Positions 20,465-31,405 of a stretch of 64,000 nucleotides of DNA are shown here, piece by piece. Source of the DNA: Megaustenia siamemsis (taxonomy: Eukaryota > Mollusca > Gastropoda > Stylommatophora > Ariophantidae). Position 1 is the first letter of the stretch. Every line of letters begins with the position of its first letter. The translations under genes and the position numbers were made by a program. Under the pieces are notes generated by a model. The model did no database searches. It was not told where the DNA came from and saw nothing but the letters and a program-made list of their open reading frames with translations. The DNA is taken from contig JAVIAB010000159.1 of NCBI GenBank assembly GCA_032433765.1, positions 59,744,043 to 59,808,042 on the forward strand. Reading direction: 5' to 3'.

Positions 20465-21040
20465 AAAGAGAACGAAACATGCCAAAAATAAACCTGAGCT
20501 ATAGAAGTTGTTCACTTAATAGCTAATTATTCGTCAGTAGGTTTGAAACAGACTAAATGAGTAGACTTCGAGAAGGAATGGAAACCTAAAACCAAAAAAA
20601 TACCATTCCTGTATCGGTTGTTTCGTGTGGAAAGGCGTAGAAATATCGCTTCTTTTAGTAGGCTACAACATGGTGCAATTACACCTGTTTATGGTGGATT
20701 ATGAAGGGAACTATCCATCGGAAAAGTCAAAAGAAGAAAAGAGAAGAAAGAATTGAAGAAATGTGAAGAAGAAACAAAGGGAGAAGAAGAAAAGATTAGA
20801 AAGAAGAAGAAATATAATGGTTCATAGTGTATTTGGTAAAATGTTATCTGAACAGCTAGTACTACACGACTACAGATGTTGATAGTCTGGCTTCAGGGCA
20901 CGAGGAAGGCAAAGAGCAAGATATCTAGACAGTAAAACTGGAAGAGTCCCATTTTTTAACTGACATTGTTAGAAACGAAAAATTGCAGCTCCTCACAACG
21001 CTTTTTTTTTTTTTTAAATATGCGAACAATAAAATAGAAT
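20465..21040. other. Unassigned region
   Basis: Contains a purine-rich GAAGAA stretch (20728-20815) and a T run (21003-21015) next to the pentanucleotide array. No gene seen. Confidence 0.4.
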
Positions 21041-21042
21041 AA

Positions 21043-24010
21043 TGCAATACAATACAATACAATACAATACAATACAATACAATACAATACAATACAATAC
21101 AATACAATACAATACAATAAATACAATACAATACAACACAATACAATACAATACAATACAATACAACACAATACAATACAATACAATACAATACAATACA
21201 ATACAATACAACACAATACAATACAATACAACACAATACAATACAATACAACACAATACAATACAATACAATACAACACAATACAATACAATACAACACA
21301 ATACAATACAATACAATACAACACAATACAATACAATACAATACAATACAATACAACACAACACAATACAATACAATACAATACAATACAATACAATACA
21401 ATACAATAAATACAATACAATACAATACAATACAATACAATACAATACAATACAATACAATAAATACAATACAATACAATACAATACAATACAATACAAT
21501 ACAATACAATACAATACAATACAATACAATAAATACAATACAATACAACACAATACAATACAATACAATACAATACAACACAATACAATACAACACAATA
21601 CAATACAATACAATACAACACAATACAATACAATACAATACAATACAATACAATACAATACAACACAATACAATACAATACAACACAATACAATACAATA
21701 CAACACAATACAATACAATACAACACAATACAATACAATACAACACAATACAATACAATACAATACAATACAATACAATACAATACAACACAATACAATA
21801 CAATACAATACAATACAATACAATACAATACAATACAATACAATACAATACAACACAATACAATACAATACAATACAATACAATACAATAAATACAATAC
21901 AATACAATACAATACAATACAATACAATGCAATACAACACAACACAACACAACACAACACAATACAATACAATACAATACAATACAATACAATACAATAC
22001 AATACAACACAACACAACACAATACAATACAATACAATACAATACAATACAATACAATACAATACAATACAACACAATACAATACAATACAACACAATAC
22101 AATACAATACAACACAATACAATACAATACAACACAATACAATACAATACAACACAATACAATACAATACAATACAACACAATACAATACAATACAATAC
22201 AATACAATACAATACAATACAATACAACACAATACAATACAATACAATACAATATAATAAATAAAATACAATACAATACAATACAATACAATACAATACA
22301 ATACAATACAATACAATACAATACAATACAATAAATACAATACAATACAATACAATACAATACAATACAATACAATACAATACAATACAATACAATACAA
22401 TACAATACAACACAACACAACACAATACAATACAATACAACACAACACAATACAATACAATACAATACAATACAATACAACACAATACAATACAATACAA
22501 CACAACACAATACAATACAACACAATACAATACAATACAATACAACACAATACAATACAATACAACACAATACAATACAATACAATACAACACAACACAA
22601 TACAATACAATACAATACAATACAATACAACACAATACAATACAATACAATACAATACAATACAATACAATACAATACAATAAATACAATACAATACAAT
22701 ACAATACAATACAATACAATACAATACAATACAATACATACAATACAATACAATACAATACAATACAATACAATACAATACAACACAACACAACACAACA
22801 CAACACAATACAATACAATACAATACAATACAATACAATACAACACAACACAACACAACACAATACAATACAATACAATACAATACAATACAATACAATA
22901 CAATATAATACAATACAATACAATACAATACAACACAACACAACACAACACAACACAATACAATACAATACAATACAATACAATACAATACAATACAATA
23001 ACAACACAACACAATACAATACAATACAATACAACACAACACAACACAATACAATACAGTACAGTACAATACAATACAATACAACACAATACAATACAAT
23101 ACAATACAATACAATACAATACAATACAATACAATACAATACAACACAATACAATACAATACAATACAATACAATACAACACAATACAATACAATACAAC
23201 ACAATACAATACAATACAATACAATACAATACAATACAATACAATACAATACAACACAATACAATACAATACAACACAATACAATACAACACAATACAAT
23301 ACAATACAATACAATACAATACAATACAATACAATACAATACAATACAATACAACACAATACAATACAATACAATACAATACAATACAACACAATACAAT
23401 ACAATACAACACAATACAATACAATACAATACAATACAATACAATACAATACAATACAATACAACACAATACAATACAATACAATACAATACAATACAAC
23501 ACAATACAGTACAGTACAATACAATACAATACAATACAATACAATACAACACAATACAACACAATACAATACAATACAATACAATACAATACAATACAAT
23601 ACAATACAACACAATACAACACAATACAACACAATACAATACAATACAACACAACACAATACAATACAATACAACACAACACAATACAATACAATACAAT
23701 ACAATACAATACAACACAACACAATACAATACAATACAATACAACACAACACAACACAATACAATACAGTACAGTACAATACAATACAATACAACACAAT
23801 ACAATACAACACAATACAATACAATACAATACAATACAATACAACACAATACAATACAATACAATACAATGCAACACAATACAATACAATACAATACAAT
23901 ACAATACAATACAATACAATACAATACAATACAATACAATACAATACAATACAATACAATACAATACAACACAATACAATACAATACAGTACAGTACAAT
24001 ACAATACAGT
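21043..24010. repeat. (AATAC)n pentanucleotide array, about 3 kb
   Basis: About 590 uninterrupted pentanucleotides, mostly AATAC with AACAC variants and a few AGTAC, and about ten one-base phase slips (AATAAATAC). The sequence contains no stop codon in any minus frame, so 1000-codon open frames (VLYCI repeats) and a 430-codon plus frame (NTIQY repeats) appear. These are consequences of period 5 and not genes. Confidence 0.97.
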
Positions 24011-24435
24011 AATATAATATAATATAATATAACATAACATAACATAACATAACATAATATCATATCATATCATATCATATCATATCATATCATATGATGT
24101 GATGCGGTGCGGTGCAGCGTGACGTGGCGTGACGTGATGTTATGTGATGCGATTTGATATGAAGTGATGTGATGTAATATGTGATGTAATATGTGATGTG
24201 ATGTAATGTAATATGTGATGTGATGTGATGTGATGTGATGTGATGTGATGTGATGTGATATGATGTGATATGATGTGATTAAATGTAATCAAATATGTGA
24301 TGTGATGTTATGCCAAATAAGATAAGATAAGATAAGATAAGATAAGATAAGATAAGATAAGATAAGATAAGATAAGATAAGATAAGATAAGATAAGATAA
24401 GATAAGATAAGATAAGATAAGATAAGATAAGATAT
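24011..24435. repeat. Pentanucleotide series: ATAAT, ATAAC, ATATC, GATGT, GATAA
   Basis: The 5-bp array continues with changing motif: ATAAT (24011-24030), ATAAC (24030-24055), ATATC (24057-24094), a GC-richer GATGC/GTGAC/GATGT section (24095-24310), then about 24 perfect GATAA units (24316-24435). Each change is one or two substitutions, with 5-bp spacing largely kept. Confidence 0.92.
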
Positions 24436-25145
24436 TAATGCCCCCTCTCTTGTTTAATATTATTGCATAAAAAATAAAATATAAATTTGATGCAAAATCG
24501 TGTTTCAAACAAAGATGATAGTCTGTGTGAGAAACGTGCAACTCGTCAGAGAATACTCGCACGTTCACACTCACATAACAACATCCACGCACGCATTAGA
24601 AACACACACGCAAGAAGAATAAAAACGCTTACACGTCCCCTCGTTTCCCACACAGTTCCCTCGCCAAGTCCTCGCAGACTACGACCCTCCAACAAATATC
24701 GACCACGAAATCCGACTACGTCGAAAGATATCATTAATCGTCTGTTCTTGTCTTGCTGCCTCGTGTCTCCGTGAGTGCCTCTCTCTCAGTCTTGCGGTCG
24801 TGATTGATGACAAACATTCAATGGTGAGATCCTATCAGTCTTGACAAAAGTGGATTAATTTCCGCTTAGCAATCTTCTCAAAAACTTAACCCTCCCCCCC
24901 CCCTCCAACTTCCAAACTGCCCACTTCTCACTCCCCTCCCCCAAACCTTCCCCGTGAATGTCAAATAAGCAGCTTATCTCATTTTGAATTGTCAGCCTTC
25001 GAGTCAGCATTTCCAATTTGAGTCCGTCTTTAGCAATAATCACTGAATCACGTCTGCGGATGTCTTTGTAGCGTACGACGCGTCTTTCTTATTTTACTTT
25101 TTTTCAGAAGAGTGTATCTCCAGACAGAATATCTAAATGGGGTGG
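24436..25145. other. Unassigned region
   Basis: Includes a C-rich stretch (24890-24945). No ORF supported and no repeat family recognised. Confidence 0.4.
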
Positions 25146-25149
25146 GGGC

Positions 25150-25272
25150 CTTGGGGGAGGGCTGGGTGGTCTAGATGTCGGCCTCAGGACAGGCTGGTCC
25201 TTGGTTCACCTCCCACCAGAGGCGGAAGGAATTTCTTTATTAAATCGAACCTGCGGTGTCTTCCTTACAAAA
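25150..25272 (+). mobile_element. Possible SINE-4 fragment
   Basis: GGTGGTCTAGATGTCGGCC and TTGGTTCACCTCCC sit at A-box/B-box spacing. There is only one copy here, so the call is weak. Confidence 0.3.
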
Positions 25273-25274
25273 AA

Positions 25275-25425
25275 ATGAAGCCTTTGAAAATTGAAGACAC
25301 AACAGCCTACTAAAAGTTTAGAAGGGAAAATACAAGGTAACAGAAGCAGAGGCAGACCAAGACTAACATGGACGAGCAAGATCAAAAGATGGACAAGTCA
25401 GCCTATGACAACCTATGATAACTTT
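25275..25425 (+). mobile_element. LINE-D 3' fragment
   Basis: Plus strand matches the GRPRLTWTS..RWTSQPMTT C-terminal block. Confidence 0.7.
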
Positions 25426-25429
25426 TTTC

Positions 25430-25871
25430 CGAGTGCTGTAAACATTCTTCGTCCTCATAGATGATTCGCTAGGAGGTTCAGGGTATTTCGATGAACAGAT
25501 CGGAACACCTATGGCTGTATGGGGAGTGCCGTGTTACTGATTCTTACAGAACGTAACCTTGCATATTATTAGACCAGGGTTTGACTAGAATAAGCGGATA
25601 AATAATACAACAAATGTGATGACAGAGCATATGTGACATGCATAGTAAAGAGAACTGTCATGTATGACATTTACATTGTATGAACATTACATAGTTAACC
25701 TTTTCACCTTACTGCTCGGTAGTCTAACTAAAAGTTAACATTTGAAACCGCTAGCTTTGTGTAATGATGTGAACTGTCTGTCTGACAGCCCGCTTGCGAG
25801 CAAATGGACACATTATTTTATTTCATCTGACCTATTTGTGCTTCCGTAAGTCTTTTTACATTCGCCCCTTT

Positions 25872-25875
<4 letters not shown>
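25430..25875. other. Unassigned region
   Basis: No gene or repeat family recognised. Confidence 0.4.

Positions 25876-25876
<1 letters not shown>

Positions 25877-25937
<61 letters not shown>
25877..25937. repeat. (CT)n microsatellite
   Basis: About 30 CT units. It is the (GA)n 3' tail of the adjoining LINE-H. Confidence 0.9.
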
Positions 25938-25943
<6 letters not shown>

Positions 25944-27111
25944 GTGATCAAGACTCAATCAGAGTAGAATTCCAGACTCTCTCATGAAGTCAGCTGTCTG
26001 TTTAAGTGAATCGATTGCCCCATATAGTTTCTCTTCCAGGGAGGTGGGCGTGGACCACATTGCTCTTCTCAGGTCTGTTTACTGGGAGCAATCCTGTAGA
26101 ACATGTTTTGTAGTCATATTGTCCAGTTTACAGTGGCATAGGCTGGTTGTACCTATTTTGAATTTGGTGAACATGTGATTCCTCATTCTATTGTGGCCAG
26201 TGCGTAGACGAAGTATGATGACTTAATCCCTCCTTGACAGTTGGAGGTATCCGTCCCTCTCGTTATGCTTTGGGTGTTCTCATTTCCATTTTTTATGGTA
26301 CTGACCTTTGAGGATTGATTTGGCTTCATCATAACTGAGCGGATTGTTCTCTTGTGGTAATCTCCCTCCCTTTTTAGCTAATTTGTCTGCGCGTTCGTTC
26401 CCGTGTTTATTAGTGTGATGGTATCCATTGAAGGACTACTATCTGGAAGTTATTTCATAGTTGGTCTAGGGTTGTTCTCAATTCATCTAGTTCATTGTTC
26501 TTGGGCTTTTTAGAGTTTATAATACTGACAGTGCATCAGTCAGAATCACCAATTTATTGTGCTTGTTGTTTTTGTGTTGAGTAGCCAGTGTTGCAGCATC
26601 TCTGATGGCTTCAGTTTCTGCTTTAAAGTTGTTTGAGAATTTTCCAGTAGCTATTGACTTGGTGATCTCGTCCTGATTATTCAGCGTCAAGAACACACGT
26701 CCCCCTCCATTTCTGGTGCAATTTGTAGCAGAGCCATCTGTGTATATGTGGGACCAATAGTCCTATGGGTAGGTATCGTGCATGTGTTTTCTGCTACGTG
26801 TTTTCTTTCTGTGTCTGATTGGGTGCCTTTTTCATGATTCCTGTTATATTTTCCTTAAGTTCTGGTATTTTATGTGTCCCATGAGGAGACATATCAGATG
26901 GGCCCAAGGGTTTCGATATTGTTTGTGAATGTACTGGGTCTCCAGTAGTTAGTTCATTGGCGATTGCAGCGAAGTTGCTCCTCTTTAGTCCTACAATTCC
27001 GAAACCAGTTATTCTTTGGTGCTTGGGGTAGCTAAGGAGCCTTCTATATTTCTCCGCTTGTTTGCCTTTGTTATTATCCTGGGGAAAGGGCTGTTTGTAT
27101 AATGCTGCATT
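25938..27111 (-). mobile_element. LINE-H with RNase H-like domain
   Basis: The longest LINE-H copy. Read on the minus strand it contains a degraded RNase H-type region (a TDGSATNCTRNGGG-like start at about 26720, an ILTDALS-like block, VVLQWIPSH at about 26430) and a Cys/His cluster LCHCKLDNMTTKHVLQDC near 26110. It then ends in an SLKQTADFMRESGILL-like sequence. Frame is broken many times. RNase H plus a terminal CCHC-like cluster is known from jockey/I-type LINEs; the exact clade is not determined. Confidence 0.6.
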
Positions 27112-27669
27112 CATCATAATCATGTGCCATACCGGTTGGGTAGACGATCAGGTCCGTCCACAATCTTCTATCGACAGTGCATCGTATCAGTTCTGTTGTT
27201 CGCAGTTTTCCATGCCATGACGCCAAGCTATCCAATATTTTCTCTCTTTGTCGTCCGCGATCTCTCGTTCTTGTATTTTACCAGTTGTAACCAAGTATTC
27301 CAACTTTCCTCTTCTCATGATGTGCCCGAAAAATGTTGATTGTTTCTTTCTGATGTTATTTTAGGAGGTCCCTTTTGTGGGCCTGTTTGAGAATGTCCTC
27401 ATTGGTCTGTTTAGCTGTCCAGGGAACTTTCAACTTTCTTCTGAGAAATCCCATCTCTGTAGCCTCTAATCGTCTTTACATTTGTTTGTCTACTGTCCAT
27501 GATTCTCTTCCATAGGTCAGAATTGGTTCTATATAGCACCGATGAACTCTCTTCCTCACTTCTATTGACATAGATGCGTTACATAAGATATTTTTACATT
27601 TTCTGAAATGCTATTTTGACCTGAACTATTCTGCTTTTTATTTCTGTGGTGCATCTCCCATCTGATGTT
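27112..27669 (-). mobile_element. LINE-A inserted in or next to LINE-H
   Basis: Flanked by a perfect 13-bp duplication ATAATGCTGCATT (27099-27111, 27670-27682). Minus-strand LINE-A C-terminal region with frameshifts, (ATC)-type tail on the left. Confidence 0.8.
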
Positions 27670-27764
27670 ATAATGCTGCATTACGGGTATGTAATTTCTG
27701 CTTTTTATTTCTGTGGTGCATCAACCATCTGATGTTATAATGCTGCATTACGGGTATGTAATTT
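27631..27764. repeat. 67-bp tandem duplication
   Basis: CTGCTTTTTATTTCTGTGGTGC starts at 27631 and again at 27698. The copy includes the right-hand target duplication of the LINE-A insertion, so it arose after that insertion. Confidence 0.75.
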
Positions 27765-27769
27765 CTGAT

Positions 27770-27948
27770 TTTTATTCCCCCAATGGTTGGACAAGTTTAC
27801 TCAGTTAAAATGACAAAAGAATTAACATAATAACTTGCCGTATTTAGTTTGTGATGAATGTTCAAGAGCAGATAACCGAGATGATGGAAAGTGTCTGTTT
27901 TAAATACGAATGGGTTAAAAAGGAAAGGGGAAAAAAGGCATCTTTCTT
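27770..27948. other. Short unassigned spacer
   Basis: Nothing recognised. Confidence 0.35.
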
Positions 27949-27949
27949 T

Positions 27950-28285
27950 CTTTCTTTATTTATTTATTTGTATTTCGGCATCGTGTGGAGATATGGTTCC
28001 CGATTTCTTGTTTATCTATTTGCCTCTCCTGCTGTTATACCTCCGAGTGTTTCTAATATTGCGTTTATCCATCTTTTTCTTGGTCGACCTCTTGATCTGG
28101 TGTTCTCGTATCGTTTGTTGGTAACTCGTATTAGATTTAGTTATTTATGTCTTATCACAGGCTCAAATCACTTGATCTGTTGTCGCTTTATGTATTCAAT
28201 AGTTGGTTACGTTTCTAATGTATTCAGTAAATCTTCATTTGTGATCTTATCTCCCAGACCGCTTCCTGTCGTGCGTCTGTCACAA
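27950..28285 (-). mobile_element. Diverged LINE-C fragment
   Basis: The antisense carries the CTTGGTCGACCTCTTGATCTGG and TTATCTCCCAGACCGCTTCC blocks of LINE-C, more diverged than the other copies. Confidence 0.6.
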
Positions 28286-28338
28286 CTTCATTAACCAATC
28301 AAAAACATCTTTACGGAATGATCTCATTATAGAGGTCT

Positions 28339-28360
28339 TGGGGGGGGGGGGGGGGGGGGG
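28339..28360. repeat. Poly-G run
   Basis: A run of about 22 G. Length may be unreliable in the assembly. Confidence 0.8.
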
Positions 28361-28412
28361 ACATATAGTCCCGGAGAGCAAATGCCGTTTGTCCTGAGCA
28401 TATACATTTATA

Positions 28413-29022
28413 GACAGTTCAGAGCTACAACTACCTTGGACATACTATAACCAGTGGTGGAAAATGTATAACTGAAATAAACAAAAGAATAGGTATGACA
28501 AAAAATGTAATGTTAATGCCATGAAAAATGTACTAACATCAAAACAAACAACACAAGGGCTAAAACTAAGAATAGAAAAATGTTACATATTTTCAATATT
28601 CCTGTATGGTGCAGGAACATGGACATCAGACCAGAAAACAGAACAGAAAATTGATGTCTTTGAAATGTAGATATATAGAAGAATAGATAGAATTGGATGG
28701 AAAGAAAAGAAAACAAACATTGCAGTTTTAAAACAAATAAAATTAAAAGAGAACTACTCTTAGAATTACAATTAGAACAAGACAAATGAAATTGTTGGGT
28801 CATGTTAAAAGAAACAACAGCCTACTAAAAGTAATATTGGAAGGGAAAACACAAGGTAACAGAGGCAGAGGCAGACCAAGACTGACATGGACGAGTAAGA
28901 TCAAAAGATGGACAAGTCAGCCTATGACAATCTGCACCATCAAAGCAAGAGACAGAGTGGAATGGCGCTCCATGGTAGCCAACCTTCGATGCGGAGACGG
29001 CACTCAATAATGATGATGATGT

Positions 29023-29060
<38 letters not shown>

Positions 29061-29065
29061 AGGAT
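28413..29065 (+). mobile_element. LINE-D 3' half with (GAT)n tail
   Basis: Plus-strand reading covers SYNYLGHTITSGGKC, a YGAGTWTSDQKTEQKID-type block and GRGRPRLTWTSKIKRWTSQP. It ends in VEWRSMVANLRCGDGTQ followed by about 19 GAT units at 29007-29060. Several frameshifts. Confidence 0.78.
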
Positions 29066-29614
29066 GATGATGTCCTGAGCAGTCGCCACGAGAAGTTCCG
29101 TTCAGAGTTTTTATTTCACCACCTTGGGGGACTGGCTGGTCTCGAGGCAAGACGCCGGCTTCGAAACAGAGAGGTTGTGAGTTCAAAACCCCGCTGAACT
29201 AGTTGGGATTTTGATTTATAATTTCTCTCTGCGGTAACCACCCCTGGTCTCAGCAGCGAGGTCCGGCTTGAAACGTCAATTACTCATCGACAAAAAAAAA
29301 TTATGAGCACCTCCGAAGACGGAGTTTTCTGCCTGTGCGGCGAGGGACCCCTGTGCACACGGCTGCAAAGGAAAACGGATTAACACGCAATATTCAGTTC
29401 CTATTCTCTATTTTTCTACCAACTCTGTGCTATCAGTGCCAGAATTGGACGCTGGACTCTAGAACAAGAAGAAAGATAAAGACCACCGAAATGAAATGTG
29501 TCGGAAGAATGACAGGAAACAGCTTAAGGGACAGAGTAAGAAAGGAGCCAATGGTGGGGTGTACTAAACACTCCAAGGTATGGTGACAGCTTTACAAATA
29601 AAGAACACAACACA

Positions 29615-29651
29615 ATACTGACGTTTCGGCCTGTGGCCTTCTTCAGAATAC
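29615..29651 (-). ncRNA. Hammerhead-ribozyme-like motif in inverted arm
   Basis: Exact reverse-complement copy of the motif at 35185-35221, on the minus strand. Confidence 0.45.
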
Positions 29652-30883
29652 AGGGACAACGACAACAAGCGGTGAAGCACAATTACTACATGTTAGATGA
29701 TCAAGTGGAGGGCGAGGAAAGTAGGATGCAGAAATAAGAAAAGAGAGAAATGAGTATTACATGATGAGAGGTATGATGGGCGTCAAAATATATAAAATAG
29801 AAAAAGAGAAAAATGTATAATAAATAGTACTTAGCTGAGCTCAGAGCAGGAATTCTGTAATCCGTTCTGAAACAAGTCGGAATGACTAGAAGACAGAGAG
29901 CATGTATAGAAAGCAACCCGTGACCAAGACAGGTCAGTTGAGAGGGCAGACGGATCTAATATCGGGAAAACCAAAGGGGGGGGAAGGGAGGGGGGGATAG
30001 ACGAAGACACTCCTGGGACACGACAAGCAATACATATAAATCACTCAACAATGGAAGTGAGAGATCACGCGAGAGGTTAAGAGAAAGAAATTGAATGACA
30101 CGACAAAGTAGTGAACTAGGCAGTGGGTGAGAGAGATGGACTCTACAGAATGGATGGCCTCGAACTGAAAGAGTTGAGAGGTAGGTCAACGAAAGGAAGG
30201 ATTGGATACTGGAGGAAGAGATAAGGAGAGGAAGAATAATAAAGCCGGTATAATGAGAAGGGCGATAGAGGGGTGGTCCGGAGGAAGTTAGTCTATCGGG
30301 AGGTAGGGAAGTATTAGAGGAGGAGGTATGGAGAGGAGGGATAAGAAGCAGGTATGTGAAAACTGGATAGGGGGAGAGGCGGTAGGTCAGAAGTGAATGG
30401 AAAAAGAGAAAAAAAGAGAAAGTCTGGAAGAAGTGGAGCAATAGGGGATGGTGTGCAGGAGGTATGAACCATAGGAGGTAAAGAAGTAGGGAAATGATAG
30501 AACAAAGGGGGGAATGAAAGTGGGCATCAGGATAAGGGGGGTACTGGAATAGTAGGTATAGATGAGTAGTGACTACAAGTGAATAGAGAGGAGAGGGGTG
30601 AGCTAGGAGTAGATCAGCAGAGGGGTGGTAGGAAGGACGAGGAACAATAGAGGTGGGCAGAGAGATCGTACGTACAGCCCAGGTGGAGAGGTGATATAGT
30701 GATAAAGAGGTAAAGGACATGAAGGTAGTCAGAAGAGAAAAAGGTGTGGGGAGGGGGGGGGGTTTAGGATGAAGAAGGCAATATGGGGGTTACTCAAAGA
30801 GGATATGAAAAGCAGGGATGGAAGAAGAGAAATAGGAAGAGAGGTCCATAGGTGGGAGGGTGGAGTCGGAGGCAGGAGGGTCC

Positions 30884-31405
30884 TCAGAGGGACAGGGATA
30901 CATTGATGCCACGAGGGGTGAGGCAGCCCCAACGAACGATCAGACGGTGCTCAAGAGTGAGCCGACTGTGGTGATCAGAGGAGCATGATATTAGGCCAGT
31001 TACCAAGACATCAGTCATACCTCGATGGCCCCTCGAGTTAAAGTGGGCTGCTACAGGAGTGTCCGCTTCTCGGGTGATGTCATTCAAGTGTTCACGGCAC
31101 CTATCGCCGATTCTACGACCAGACTGACCGATGTAGGTCAACTTACATCGCTTACAAATGATGGCATAAATGATGTTCCGCGATGTGCAAGTGAATCCCT
31201 CTCTGATCTCGAAAGGACCATTGGGGAAGAGGACAGTGTCGGCCTGGAGAACGTGGTCACAAGTTTTACATACTCTCCGGTTGCAGCGGATAGTGCCTCG
31301 ATGGCTGAAGTGGTCAGCAGGAAGACGACCCCTGACAAGAAAGTCTCGGAGGTTCCGGTCACGTCTAAAGGCCACTAGTGGCGGGTCAGGGAAGAGCAGA
31401 CGAGT
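30884..31405 (-). pseudogene. Partial GIY-YIG endonuclease in the inverted arm
   Basis: The reading starts at the arm boundary and covers FRRDRNLRDFLVRGRLP to the stop. It includes the Cys cluster CNRRVCKTC, IIYAIICKRC, TYIGQSGRRIGDRCREH and the later LEHRLIV glutamate. The N-terminal linker that joins it to RT is absent, so it is a by-product of the arm duplication. Residues identical to the right-hand copy. Confidence 0.85.

Larger units (their letters stand above)
29544..31405 (-). repeat. PLE left arm, inverted copy
   Basis: Reverse complement of 33424-35292, with differences limited to a few substitutions and homopolymer length changes (for example the G-run at about 29977 versus the C-run at 34846). 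It contains the C-terminal 163 codons of the endonuclease reading on the minus strand (31375 to 30884) and the hammerhead-like core (29615-29651, minus). Identity ends abruptly after CGAGT at 31405. Confidence 0.92.

Noticed and set aside
20925..24063. Three minus-strand open frames of more than 1000 codons and a 430-codon plus-strand frame
   Set aside because: All lie in the (AATAC)n array. A 5-bp unit without a stop codon is open in all frames. The encoded VLYCI and NTIQY repeats are artefacts.
31025..31378. Plus-strand 117-codon frame in the left PLE arm, also found in inverted form at 33451-33804
   Set aside because: Antisense of the GIY-YIG endonuclease; identical in both arms only because the arms are copies.
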